A stretch of 64,000 nt of DNA from Arthrobacter sp. EPSL27 (lineage in GTDB: Bacteria; Actinomycetota; Actinomycetes; Actinomycetales; Micrococcaceae). The notes below the pieces were generated by a model. That model saw only the letters and a list, made by a program, of their open reading frames with translations, made no database searches and had not been told where the DNA came from. The DNA is taken from assembly GCF_001512305.1 (NCBI RefSeq), contig NZ_LNUT01000004.1, positions 1,039,757 through 1,103,756 of the forward strand. Direction: 5' to 3'. Every line of letters starts with the position of its first letter. The stretch's first letter is position 1. The position numbers and the translations under genes were made by a program. Positions 1 to 7,602 of this stretch are shown here, one piece after another.

Positions 1-2
1 AC

Positions 3-143
3 TGGGACCGGCGGGCTGACGAAGGCCTCTCCCCCAGCCGCAACGGCCTGCTGCAACTGACCTCTGAGAATGTCGGACCGGACCCCGAATTCCACCGCGT
101 AGCAGAGCTGTACGGCCTACCGGTCCTCGGAGCCCGCCCATGA
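3..143 (+). CDS. 3' end of an unidentified protein
   Basis: An open frame enters from the left edge and runs for 46 codons to a TGA, ending in the residues GLPVLGARP. Codon third positions are GC-rich, as in the neighbouring genes, so it is probably the tail of a real gene. I do not recognise the family from this fragment. It points towards the 3' end of the DUF6527 gene on the other strand, so the two genes converge across a gap of about 45 bases. The start lies outside the window. Confidence 0.45.
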   Translation, partial: WDRRADEGLSPSRNGLLQLTSENVGPDPEFHRVAELYGLPVLGARP

Positions 144-189
144 AACTCAAGGAATTTGTTGCCTAACAGTTCGCCATCTTCCAATGGCG

Positions 190-633
190 CTACCCTGCTT
201 CCCCTCTGTCGCGCTGGACCCATTTCGTGACGCGCTTCCACCATCGACGCCACCAGGGCACGTCCGACAGAATGTCGCCCTTGCTCGACTGAGCTTCGAA
301 GTGATCTTCAAGCAGCCTCTGGTCCCTGGTGCGCAATTTGTTGACTTGTTCGGCAGTAAAGCCCTTGGCCCAGTGGACCTGGTTGCGCTTGATCCAATAG
401 TGGGACTGACAGGGAAAGCTCCAGTTTCCGATTGACGGCGCCAGAGATACGGCAGTGCCATCAAACGTGAGAGACCATTGCTGAGGATGAAGGGGACTCA
501 CTACCTCGTTGCCACATCCACAGAGGCATAAGTGGCTGACCGTTTGGTACTGGATACATATATAGAGGATGCCTTCTTCTAGCTGCTCCGGGATCAGGTC
601 GACGAATCGGTGTGTGATTGCAGGCGTAGTCAC
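190..633 (-). CDS. DUF6527 family protein of a ubiquitin-like operon
   Basis: A 147-residue protein. An early cysteine cluster (CLCGCGNEV, about residues 36-44) looks like a metal-binding knuckle, followed by a Trp-rich segment (QQWSLTFDG, GNWSFPCQSHYW) and a basic tail. This pattern fits DUF6527, a family known to sit beside multiubiquitin and ThiF/E1-like genes in bacterial ubiquitin-like operons. The GTG start overlaps the stop of the E1 gene by four bases (GTGA), which indicates translational coupling. Its biochemical role is not established; given the operon it may help conjugate or remove the ubiquitin-like modifier. Because the E1 gene upstream is interrupted by a transposon, this gene may now lack its native promoter. 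Confidence 0.72.
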   Translation of the reverse strand: MTTPAITHRFVDLIPEQLEEGILYICIQYQTVSHLCLCGCGNEVVSPLHPQQWSLTFDGTAVSLAPSIGNWSFPCQSHYWIKRNQVHWAKGFTAEQVNKLRTRDQRLLEDHFEAQSSKGDILSDVPWWRRWWKRVTKWVQRDRGEAG

Positions 634-1291
634 GACGCTTTGTCCTCATTCAGCATGTGGTTGCCGTCAATGACGTACACATTGTGGTGGTCGTCCTCCA
701 GGTCAAGGTAGAAACCACACAGCTTCTTCCATCGGATGACCGCTATGGCGGCGTTAAGCGCGTTGAGATCAGCAATCTGAATGTTCTGCGAGTAGGCGTC
801 GGCTTCGCCATCGCTAAATGGAATGCGGCCCAAGTGGTGCACGTGGTCACGGAATTTTGGAGTGCTAGTGGTTGCTCGGAGCTGGCCGGCAAGGAAGCCG
901 TCTACTTCGTAGATGCCCATCCCACAATCAATGAAGGGCACGTGGTTCTGCTCCAAGACAGCTACGATTCGTCGTTTCGCTTCCCCGCCGGTGAGCGCGA
1001 GAAAGACGAAGTCTAAACCAGCCAGCTCATTCTCGTTAGCGTCTGTGACGTAGCATTCGTGAGCAACAATGCCGGTGCGCAGTTTGGAGTATGAGCTCGC
1101 CAGGTGGATTACTTTGCCCGGAGCCCCCGCCAACTCCTCGACGGATACCGCACCAGGCATGCGGAAGGCATTGTGCTGCAGAAGTTTGTCCCCATCGTAG
1201 AGATGGATTTCGGCTACGGGGGTTTTGGCGACTAGATCAAGAATGTACGACCCGGTTCCACCTAGGCCAATGATGCCGACACGGTGCCCAG
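630..1291 (-). pseudogene. C-terminal part of E1-like (ThiF) activator, cut by IS21
   Basis: The frame encodes a ThiF/E1 adenylation domain: nucleotide loop VGIIGLGGTGSYILDL, then HLYDGD and HNAFRMPG, the usual ThiF core that binds ATP and adenylates the C terminus of a ubiquitin-like protein. The last part (IQIADLNALNAAIAVIRWKK) is typical of E1-like proteins in multiubiquitin operons. The apparent N-terminal residues come from the inserted IS end. The true N-terminal half lies at 5196-5720. Deleting 1292-5195 plus one copy of the GCCCAG duplication joins ...TDKLAG directly to HRVGIIG... in frame. The separated piece has no obvious start or ribosome site and is presumably dead. Confidence 0.85.
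1286..1291. repeat. Target site duplication, left copy (GCCCAG)
   Basis: GCCCAG lies directly outside the left end of the IS21-family element and recurs at 5196-5201 directly outside the right end. Removing the element and one copy restores the E1 reading frame, which supports this as a 6-bp insertion duplication. Confidence 0.85.
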
Positions 1292-1437
1292 TGGCTGTGA
1301 CAGGTTTATATGGCCCCGGCAGGACGGTTATTTCCGGCCCCACTTCATGACTCGCCGGGCACCTGTGACGGTTATTTGTGGCCCCACCTTCAACGTTGGA
1401 TCCATCAGTGGATGGATGCGGCGGAAGGCTGGTCTGG

Positions 1438-3114
1438 ATGGAGTCGAGAGTGGAGTTGTTCGCGCGGATTCGGAGGGACGCCCGGGTTGAGGGCTTATCG
1501 GTTCGTGCGTTGGCGGTCCGGTACGGGGTTCACAGGCGAACGGTGAGGCAGGCGCTGGATTCAGCTGCCCCTCCGGAGCGTAAACAGAGACAAGGCGTGT
1601 CCTGGAGGCTGGAGCCGTTCAAGGGCGCGATCGACGCGATGCTGATCGAGGACACGACGGCGCCGCGGAAGCAGCGCCATACTGCACGCAGGATTCTGGC
1701 CCGGCTCATCGAAGAGCACGGTGCGCAAGAGCTGTCGTATTCCACGGTGCGTGATTACGTCAGGGTCCGCCGGGCCCAAATTGATGTGGAGGCCGGACGC
1801 CGCGTTGAGGTGTTCATTCCCCAGGAACACGCACCGGGTGCTGAGGCTGAGGTGGACTTCGGCGAGGTCTATGTCGTGCTGAACGGCGTGAAGACGAAGT
1901 GCCACATGTTCATTTTCCGGTTATCGCATTCGGGCAGGGCCATCCATCGGATCTACCCGACCCAGGCCCAGGAAGCCTTTCTTGAAGGGCACGTCGAGGC
2001 TTTCAAGGTTCTGGGCGGCGTCCCGACTAAACACATCCGCTATGACAACCTCACCAGTGCTGTCACCGCGGTGGTGTTCGGGCAGGGCCGGCAGCGCCGG
2101 GAGAACGACAGATGGGTGTTGTTCCGTTCCCACTACGGCTTCGACCCCTTCTATTGCCAGTCCGGCATCGCAGGGGCCCACGAAAAGGGCGGGGTTGAAG
2201 GTGAGGTGGGCTGGTTCCGCCGCAACCGGCTTTCACCGATGCCTGTTGCTGACTCCCTGGACGAGCTCAACGACCGGATACGGGCTTGGGAAGCTCAGGA
2301 CGAGAACCGGCGGATCAATGACAGGATCCGCACCATAGGCCAGGACTTCGAGATCGAACGGCCGTTCCTGGCCCCGTTGCCGGCAGAGGAATTTGATCCG
2401 GGTCTGGCGCTGAACCCGAGGGTCGACAGGTCCTCGATGGTCACCGTCCGGATGGTGAAGTATTCCGTCCCGGCCCGGTTCATCGGCCGGAGGGTCCGGG
2501 TGTCATTGCGGGCGTCCGAGGTCGTGGTGTTCGATGGCCGCACCGTGGTCGCCAGGCATCAGCGGCTCGCCGCCCGGTCCGGGCAGTCGGTCCAGCTGGA
2601 CCACTATCTCGAGGTCCTCAAAACCAAGCCCGGCGCCCTTCCAGGCTCCACCGCTTTGGCCCGGGCGCGAGAGTCCGGGACGTTCAGCAGCGCGCACGAG
2701 GCATTCTGGGCCGCCTCCCGCCGGGTCAACGGCGACGCCGACGGGACCCGTGAACTCATCGACGTCCTGCTCCTCCACCGGTCCATGGACGCCTGCGACA
2801 TCCACGCAGGCATCACCGCGGCCCTCGTAGTGGGCGCGGTCAGCGCCGACGTCGTCGCGGTCGAAGCCCGCAGACACGCCACGACATCTTGCCGGGGCGG
2901 GGCCAGTTCGGACCGTCATCCCCGTGTTCATGCTGAAGAGAAGGTGCAACGAGTTGTCAGTCTCACCCAGCGCCGCCTCATGGACCCCGTCGCCGTCATC
3001 GCCGGGCTGCCACCTGATAGCCGGCCCCTGCCATCGGTCCGCGCCTATGACGAGCTGCTGGCCAAACGTTCGGAACACCCCGCAGGAACCGCGTCAAAGG
3101 AGAACATCTCATGA
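1438..3114 (+). CDS. istA: IS21-family transposase IstA
   Basis: From the ATG at 1438 (ribosome site GGAAGG nine bases upstream) the protein has 558 residues. An N-terminal helix-turn-helix (about residues 20-42, ending GVHRRTVRQAL) binds the ends. A DDE integrase core follows, with likely catalytic Asp140 (EVDFGE), Asp203 (RYDNL) and Glu254 (GGVEGE). The C-terminal region (SLTQRRLMDP) is typical of IstA. The frame is open upstream to 1378, but that part overlaps the terminal repeats. The stop overlaps the istB start by four bases (ATGA), the family's normal coupling. The gene looks intact. Confidence 0.93.
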   Translation: MESRVELFARIRRDARVEGLSVRALAVRYGVHRRTVRQALDSAAPPERKQRQGVSWRLEPFKGAIDAMLIEDTTAPRKQRHTARRILARLIEEHGAQELSYSTVRDYVRVRRAQIDVEAGRRVEVFIPQEHAPGAEAEVDFGEVYVVLNGVKTKCHMFIFRLSHSGRAIHRIYPTQAQEAFLEGHVEAFKVLGGVPTKHIRYDNLTSAVTAVVFGQGRQRRENDRWVLFRSHYGFDPFYCQSGIAGAHEKGGVEGEVGWFRRNRLSPMPVADSLDELNDRIRAWEAQDENRRINDRIRTIGQDFEIERPFLAPLPAEEFDPGLALNPRVDRSSMVTVRMVKYSVPARFIGRRVRVSLRASEVVVFDGRTVVARHQRLAARSGQSVQLDHYLEVLKTKPGALPGSTALARARESGTFSSAHEAFWAASRRVNGDADGTRELIDVLLLHRSMDACDIHAGITAALVVGAVSADVVAVEARRHATTSCRGGASSDRHPRVHAEEKVQRVVSLTQRRLMDPVAVIAGLPPDSRPLPSVRAYDELLAKRSEHPAGTASKENIS

Positions 3115-4013
3115 GCCCCACCGCACCGGCGACCACCATCACCCCGGCCCTGCGCCGGCGGCGAGGCCTGACCGAACAGGCAGCGGTTGCCGCCGTGGAC
3201 CAGGCCTGCCGCCGACTGCGCCTGCCCACCATCCGGGCAGTCCTCGATGAAGGCCTCGCCGTCGCGGGGAAGGAACAACTCTCCTACCAAGGCTTCCTGG
3301 CCGAACTGCTGCTGGCCGAGTGCGACGACAGGGACCGGCGCTCCTCGATCCGGCGCGTGAAAGCCGCGAACTTTCCCCGGGACAAGTGGCTCGGGGACTT
3401 TGACTTCGACGCGAACCCGAACATCAATTCCGCCACCATCCACACCCTGGCCACCGGAGAATGGATCCGCAAAGGACAACCCCTCTGCCTGATTGGGGAC
3501 TCCGGAACCGGCAAATCCCACCTGCTCATCGGACTCGGCACCGCCGCCGCGGAGAAGGGCTACCGAGTCAAATACACCCTCGCCACCCGACTCGTGAACG
3601 AACTCATCGAAGCCGCAGACGAGAAGGTCCTGGCCAAGACCATAGCCCGCTACGGCCGCGTGGACCTGCTCTGCATCGACGAGCTTGGCTACATGGAACT
3701 TGACCGTCGAGGCGCCGAACTCCTCTTCCAGGTCCTCAGCGACCGTGAGGAGAAAAACTCCATCGCCATCGCCTCCAACGAATCGTTCTCCGGCTGGACC
3801 AAAACCTTCACCGACCCGCGCCTCTGCGCCGCCATCGTGGACCGGCTGACCTTCAACGGCACCATCATCGAAACCGGCACCGACTCCTATCGCCTGGCCC
3901 ATGGCATCGCGCGTAGAAGTTCGGAACAGGTGAACAACCCCGCTGCAGGAACCCAAGGTCCCCACGGAGGTGAATCCGACCTCATGCCACGGGCGCCGGC
4001 AGGCACTCGGTGA
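3111..4013 (+). CDS. istB: IS21-family helper ATPase IstB
   Basis: A 300-residue AAA+ ATPase related to DnaC. The Walker A motif GDSGTGKS is at residues 129-136 and a Walker B-like LLCIDELGYM near 186. IstB oligomerises on target DNA and activates IstA strand transfer. The C-terminal tail (about 30 residues from EQVNNPAAG) is longer than in typical IstB proteins of about 250-260 residues and may be an extension reading towards the passenger region. The gene is translationally coupled to istA and appears intact. Confidence 0.92.
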   Translation: MSPTAPATTITPALRRRRGLTEQAAVAAVDQACRRLRLPTIRAVLDEGLAVAGKEQLSYQGFLAELLLAECDDRDRRSSIRRVKAANFPRDKWLGDFDFDANPNINSATIHTLATGEWIRKGQPLCLIGDSGTGKSHLLIGLGTAAAEKGYRVKYTLATRLVNELIEAADEKVLAKTIARYGRVDLLCIDELGYMELDRRGAELLFQVLSDREEKNSIAIASNESFSGWTKTFTDPRLCAAIVDRLTFNGTIIETGTDSYRLAHGIARRSSEQVNNPAAGTQGPHGGESDLMPRAPAGTR

Positions 4014-4076
4014 CTCCCCTCGAAACTTTCCCCAAAAGTAACCGATACGGCATCCGCGTGGGGTAGTTTGATCGCT

Positions 4077-4484
4077 ATGTTGACCGGATTCAAGAATTTC
4101 ATCATGAAGGGCAACGTCGTAGACCTTGCCGTCGCCGTCGTGATTGGTGCCGCCTTCGGTGCCGTAGTCACGGCCCTAGTCCAAAGCGTTCTCATGCCGT
4201 TCATTGCGGCCCTGGTCGGATCTCCGAACTTCGATAGTTTCGCCGTCGTGACCCTCAACGGAAACGACATCAAATTCGGTGTCCTGCTCACGGCAATTGT
4301 TAACTTCGTGCTCGTGGCGGCAGCCATTTACTTCGTCATCGTCGTGCCCATGAACCACATGGTCGAGCGCCGCAACCGGCGCCTCGGCATCAACCCGGAC
4401 GTCAAGGAAGAAGCGGCCGAAGACCCCCAGATTGCCCTGCTTACGGAAATCCGGGATTCCCTCCGGCAAGACCGCAGGCCCTAA
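4077..4484 (+). CDS. mscL: Large-conductance mechanosensitive channel MscL
   Basis: A 135-residue protein, normal for MscL. The cytoplasmic N-terminal helix and first membrane helix (GFKNFIMKGNVVDLAVAVVI) carry the pore-lining pattern of the family. A periplasmic loop follows, then a second membrane helix (FVLVAAAIYFVIVVPMN) and a charged C-terminal helix (IALLTEIRDSLRQ). It forms a pentameric emergency-release valve opened by membrane tension. The start is the ATG at 4077; the frame also opens at a TTG nine bases earlier. It lies inside the IS21-like element, 63 bases after istB, which is an unusual place for this housekeeping gene. Confidence 0.93.
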   Translation: MLTGFKNFIMKGNVVDLAVAVVIGAAFGAVVTALVQSVLMPFIAALVGSPNFDSFAVVTLNGNDIKFGVLLTAIVNFVLVAAAIYFVIVVPMNHMVERRNRRLGINPDVKEEAAEDPQIALLTEIRDSLRQDRRP

Positions 4485-4679
4485 TCAAGCCGGCGTACCC
4501 GAACCCCGCCAAAATCCGCTGTCAGCGCTGAACCGCGGCGCAATTGCTTCGGCACGCTCACGTTCCACAGACCGACGCTGCGATAGCGTGTCTCTCAGCG
4601 GCGCAGGGATAAATCCGGGCGTTCGTGCAGCCGCAGGCTGGCTGGGCTTGTTTTCCGTCATCGATGAAAGGACATGAAA

Positions 4680-4901
4680 ATGGCTGTTTCGATTGAATTG
4701 GGCAAGGCATTGGACAAGGGCTACGAGAACTCGACTCTGGACGAGGTCCTGTCGGCCCCGCCCTCGGCTCTTGCCGGACTGACCGAAAAGCACGACGAAC
4801 TGCTTGCCGGTATGGGAATCAAAACCATCCGCGATCTGGGAAGCAACAAATACTTCGCTACGGCAGGGGTACTGGTCGCACTCTCCGGCAAGGTTGGGTA
4901 G
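4680..4901 (+). CDS. Small protein of unknown function
   Basis: A 73-residue acidic-to-neutral protein with the ribosome site AAAGGA seven bases before the ATG at 4680 (an in-frame ATG at 4674 is too close to it). A central segment (LTEKHDELLAGMGIKTIRDLGSNKYF) resembles a helix-hairpin-helix arrangement like that in DUF4332-type proteins, so DNA or nucleotide contact is conceivable; this is an inference. A strong terminator hairpin follows. It is the last gene before the right end of the element and may be a second passenger beside mscL. Confidence 0.6.
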   Translation: MAVSIELGKALDKGYENSTLDEVLSAPPSALAGLTEKHDELLAGMGIKTIRDLGSNKYFATAGVLVALSGKVG

Positions 4902-4934
4902 TCGGTCTGGACTGTTAGCGCGTCTAACTGAAAG

Positions 4935-4964
4935 GGTCCGGCCCGGCGCACGCCGGGTCGGACC
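4935..4964 (+). terminator. Rho-independent terminator after the passenger genes
   Basis: The arms GGTCCGGCCCGGC and GCCGGGTCGGACC (one mismatch) enclose a short loop, followed by TTTT. It lies 34 bases after the small ORF and inside the transposon, so it would shield the right end from passenger transcription. Confidence 0.8.
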
Positions 4965-5195
4965 TTTTCCATTCCAGAATGGATTTCTCCCACTCAAGAG
5001 ATCTGACATGCTAGCAACGACGGCGCCCCGACTCCATACCCCCGACCGGCATCTGCCGTTCCCCCGGGCGATACAGGAACCCTTAGCCAACCGGTGCGAA
5101 AACCGTCCCGCGAGCCCGAGACCCACAACAACGTTCCGTGAACCTGGGGCCACTTTCAATCGCCCCTCTGGGGCCAAAAATACTTGACACAATCA

Positions 5196-5201
5196 GCCCA
5201 G
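5196..5201. repeat. Target site duplication, right copy (GCCCAG)
   Basis: Matches 1286-1291 exactly and lies directly outside the CA-3' end of the IS21-family element. Confidence 0.85.
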
Positions 5202-5720
5202 CAAGCTTGTCAGTGACAGCACCTATACCGGCCCTGCTGGAGGCGGTATCCATGTACTTAAACACCGAGGTTTCTGAAGCCTCTGGCGGAATTACCGGAT
5301 AAGTGCGTGCCGTGGCGGCTGCGTCTATGGCCTGAGCCTGGCCTTCGAGAATCCGAATATACGTCGTCATCTTCTCGTAGTAGTCCACGTAGCGGCCCGA
5401 GCTCGGCTTACTGGAAAACGAATATGATGCCACGACGCCGGGCGCGATGACCTCGTTTGCTGTGCTGTTGGCTCGAAAGGGACGCCGTTGCTAGTGCACG
5501 GAGTCTCACCCGCAAACCGGACAGTATGGTCAACCGGGCTCTGAACAATGTCCGCGCTGACTTCCAAAGAGGAGGCCACCACTCCATAGCTGACCACCCT
5601 GCTGGGGCTTACGTATGGAACGTGCCGCACAACGAGGTAGCCGGCTTCGATCGAAACTTCGTATCCCTCGTCGCGGAGGCGCTTGAGTGGAGGATTACGA
5701 CTTATCAGTTGCTGTGACAT
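5196..5720 (-). pseudogene. N-terminal part of E1-like protein, frameshifted and truncated
   Basis: Starts ATG at 5720 with SQQLISRNPPLKRLRDEGYE, the usual opening of DUF6791-ThiF proteins in multiubiquitin operons. The frame is right until about 5484, after GETPCTSNG. The matching continuation (RPFRAN..., then VVASYSFSSKPSSGRYVDYY and SSRAGIGAVTDKLAG) lies in another frame, which fits loss of one base near 5483-5486. It then stops at the IS21 insertion; the ThiF part is at 630-1291. The start codon lies inside the 3' end of the ubiquitin-like gene (26-base overlap). Two independent lesions mean the E1 is almost certainly inactive. Confidence 0.82.
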
Positions 5721-5961
5721 TGAAGACCATCCCCTTCTTGACCTTGACCGTGGAGCCGTAGGTCATGGATCCCTCGGGCTTATTTCCTTCGCCTCGGCGG
5801 TAGGTCACTGTAAAGACCCAGTTCGGCCCGTCAGGGACAGAGCTGAACGCAAGGGCAAGGACTTCACCGAACGAAATTTCTTTCACCTCGATCACTCGTT
5901 CCCGTCCGTTGACGATAACCGAGGAATCCTTCGCTTCGTTGCTGGTGTTACTGGTTGCCAC
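5695..5961 (-). CDS. Ubiquitin-like (multiubiquitin family) protein
   Basis: An 88-residue protein with one beta-grasp domain: IVNGRERVIEVKEISFGEV, then VFTVTYRRG, and the closing strand VKKGMVFNVTATDKS. These match the multiubiquitin family (PF14452), the modifiers in bacterial operons with E1-like and DUF6527 genes. The GTG start at 5961 was chosen because TAGGAG lies five bases upstream; the longer open frame to 6201 has no comparable signal. There is only one domain and no C-terminal Gly-Gly. The gene is intact, but its E1 partner is broken. Confidence 0.85.
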   Translation of the reverse strand: MATSNTSNEAKDSSVIVNGRERVIEVKEISFGEVLALAFSSVPDGPNWVFTVTYRRGEGNKPEGSMTYGSTVKVKKGMVFNVTATDKS

Positions 5962-6016
5962 GTTTACTCCTAAGTTATTGAGGACTGATGCCCTCGCTGG
6001 TACTATTGAATCAAAG

Positions 6017-6037
6017 TCTTCACCCATTGGGTGAAGA
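6017..6037. promoter_or_regulatory. Palindromic operator upstream of the HigBA-type module
   Basis: TCTTCACCCA and TGGGTGAAGA form a perfect 10-bp inverted repeat around one central T. It lies between the divergent ubiquitin-like gene (start 5961) and the toxin gene (start 6135). HigA-type antitoxins usually bind such sites to repress their own operon, so this is a likely autoregulatory operator; it could also affect the ubiquitin-like operon. Confidence 0.65.
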
Positions 6038-6134
6038 ACGCAAGTCAAGTAGAGGATCCCGAGCCGAGTGCTGTCAGACGTAAGATACTGTTGACGCTGG
6101 CACATCTGCCCAGGGGTGATGGATCGGAGTCGGC

Positions 6135-6431
6135 TTGCGTGTGGAGTATGCCAGTGACGAGCTGGACCGACTCGCTCGCGATGCGGATTATCGGCCCCCA
6201 AAATGGGGTCCGGACGTTATCAGGGCCTACCGCAAGAAGCACCAGTTGATAGAAGCCGCGGTCGATGAGCGCGACCTTAGAGCGATTCGCTCGCTGCGTC
6301 TGAAACAACTTAATGGAGATCGCGAAGGAACTTCGTCGATCCGGCTCAATGATCAGTTTCGTCTGATCTTGAATTTCAAGAACGAGGGAGAGCGCGTAGC
6401 GGTCATCCTTGAGTTAGTCGACTACCACTGA
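6135..6431 (+). CDS. higB: HigB/RelE-type toxin
   Basis: A 98-residue protein with the RelE/HigB fold pattern: basic helices (RAYRKKHQLIEAA), then the strands LRSLRLKQLNGDREGTSSI and the C-terminal QFRLILNF, where family members carry their mRNA-cleaving residues. HigB-type proteins cut mRNA on the ribosome. The TTG start at 6135 has GGAG five bases upstream. The stop overlaps the next start (TGATG), coupling toxin to antitoxin, and toxin-first order is typical of HigBA. A palindromic operator lies about 100 bases upstream. Confidence 0.85.
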   Translation: MRVEYASDELDRLARDADYRPPKWGPDVIRAYRKKHQLIEAAVDERDLRAIRSLRLKQLNGDREGTSSIRLNDQFRLILNFKNEGERVAVILELVDYH

Positions 6432-7513
6432 TGGAGACCAAAATGAGTACTGAGTTGGCGGAAGTTTTTCCAGCCGGCGAGTACCTCGCTGAAGAGCTGG
6501 AGGAGCGCGGCTGGACTCAAGCCGAATTCGCCGAGATTCTCGGCAGGCCGCCCCAGTTCGTCTCGGAGATCATCTCCGGAAAGAAAGAAATAACTCGTGA
6601 GTCAGCGGCTCAGATTGGCGCCGCACTGGGCACCAGTGCCGAACTATGGCTCAAGCTACAAGACAGCTACTTTTTGTGGCGACAAGCTCAGAATGAGAAG
6701 ACTCAGGGGGAGCTCAATGACGTCCGCCTCCGCGCAAGGCTTAAGGAACTCGCCCCAGTAGCTGTCCTCAGGAAACGAGGTTTGGTCACTGCTTCATCGA
6801 CCCGCGGCCAGGCGGAGCAGATTCGCCAACTCTTTGGTCTCGATTCAATCTATGACGAGCCTTCATTTCTCGTTGCCGCCCGACGGAGCAACCAGGTGGA
6901 GGACCTTTCGCCGACGCAAAAAACTTGGCTGGCTTGCGTCTACCGGAAGGCGGAGTCGCTGTCTGTTGCAGCCTATTCGAAAACAGGTCTGACTACCCTC
7001 GCTCAACGTCTAAGCCAGGAAGTTTTGTTGCCTTCCGCCTTCCGGGATCTGCCAAGGCTATTTGGTGAGGTGGGGGTTCGACTGGTCTTCGTTGAAGCTT
7101 TTCCTTCTAGCAAGCTCGACGGGGCTTCCTTCTTGCTGGATGGATCTCCAGTCATAGCCATTTCAGGACGTGGCCGAAGAATGGACAAGGTCCTATTCAC
7201 TCTCCTCCACGAAATAGCCCATGTCGTTCTTGGTCACGTTGACGATCACATGGTGCTTGATGACGAAGACCAGCACACACTTGGTGAAGAAGAAGCTGCC
7301 GACGAGCTTGCCGCTCGGTGGATCCTTCCTGACGACCTGCCCGCTCCCCCTGACCGGATCAGTCATGGCTGGGTGACATCACAAGCACATAGCCAGGGAG
7401 TGCACCCGGTAATCGTGATCGGTCGTCTCCAAAAGCAGGGCCTGCTTACCTGGCGCAGCGCACTAATAAAGGGCGCACCAACGATCGCTGAGGAGCTTCA
7501 CAGCTGGAACTAG
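6431..7513 (+). CDS. higA: HigA-type antitoxin fused to ImmA/IrrE metallopeptidase
   Basis: 360 residues, far longer than a plain HigA of about 100. Residues 1-90 form an XRE helix-turn-helix (GWTQAEFAEILGRPPQFVSE) that binds operator DNA. The C-terminal half carries the zinc motif HEIAHVVLGH followed by EEEAADELAARW, the ImmA/IrrE-like gluzincin signature. Such fusions are common in actinobacteria. The domain may process the antitoxin or another regulator; this is inferred. It is translationally coupled to the toxin by TGATG and followed by a hairpin terminator. Confidence 0.85.
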   Translation: METKMSTELAEVFPAGEYLAEELEERGWTQAEFAEILGRPPQFVSEIISGKKEITRESAAQIGAALGTSAELWLKLQDSYFLWRQAQNEKTQGELNDVRLRARLKELAPVAVLRKRGLVTASSTRGQAEQIRQLFGLDSIYDEPSFLVAARRSNQVEDLSPTQKTWLACVYRKAESLSVAAYSKTGLTTLAQRLSQEVLLPSAFRDLPRLFGEVGVRLVFVEAFPSSKLDGASFLLDGSPVIAISGRGRRMDKVLFTLLHEIAHVVLGHVDDHMVLDDEDQHTLGEEEAADELAARWILPDDLPAPPDRISHGWVTSQAHSQGVHPVIVIGRLQKQGLLTWRSALIKGAPTIAEELHSWN

Positions 7514-7566
7514 AGCCGCCTCGACAAAGTCACTTGCCCAAGCGTGAAGTCAAGGATGACTGGAAT

Positions 7567-7592
7567 GGATTCCTGCAAACGTGCAGGAATCC
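7567..7592. terminator. Bidirectional terminator between higA and the mobilisation operon
   Basis: A perfect 11-bp stem (GGATTCCTGCA / TGCAGGAATCC) with loop AACG stands between two convergent genes, followed by TCTGTCCTCT on the plus strand. Confidence 0.7.
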
Positions 7593-7602
7593 TCTGTCCT
7601 CT

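Larger units (their letters stand above)
1292..5195 (+). mobile_element. IS21-family element with mscL passenger
   Basis: The left end begins TGGCTGTGACAGGT and the right end, read inwards, begins TGATTGTGTCAAGT. Both continue into a GGCCCC block, giving imperfect terminal inverted repeats that start TG and end CA. Further inside, shorter copies of the GGCCCCA block occur (near 1322-1343, 1367-1388 and 5143-5163); such internal repeats are usual for IS21. The element carries istA and istB with overlapping frames, as expected, then mscL and a small ORF before the right end. At 3904 bp it is far longer than a plain IS21 (about 2-2.5 kb) because of these passengers. It sits in an E1-like gene with a 6-bp duplication on each side. 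Confidence 0.88.

Noticed and set aside
3045-3965. 306-codon minus-strand frame over istB
   Set aside because: Antisense to a clear AAA+ ATPase gene; low-complexity Gly/Val composition is an artefact.
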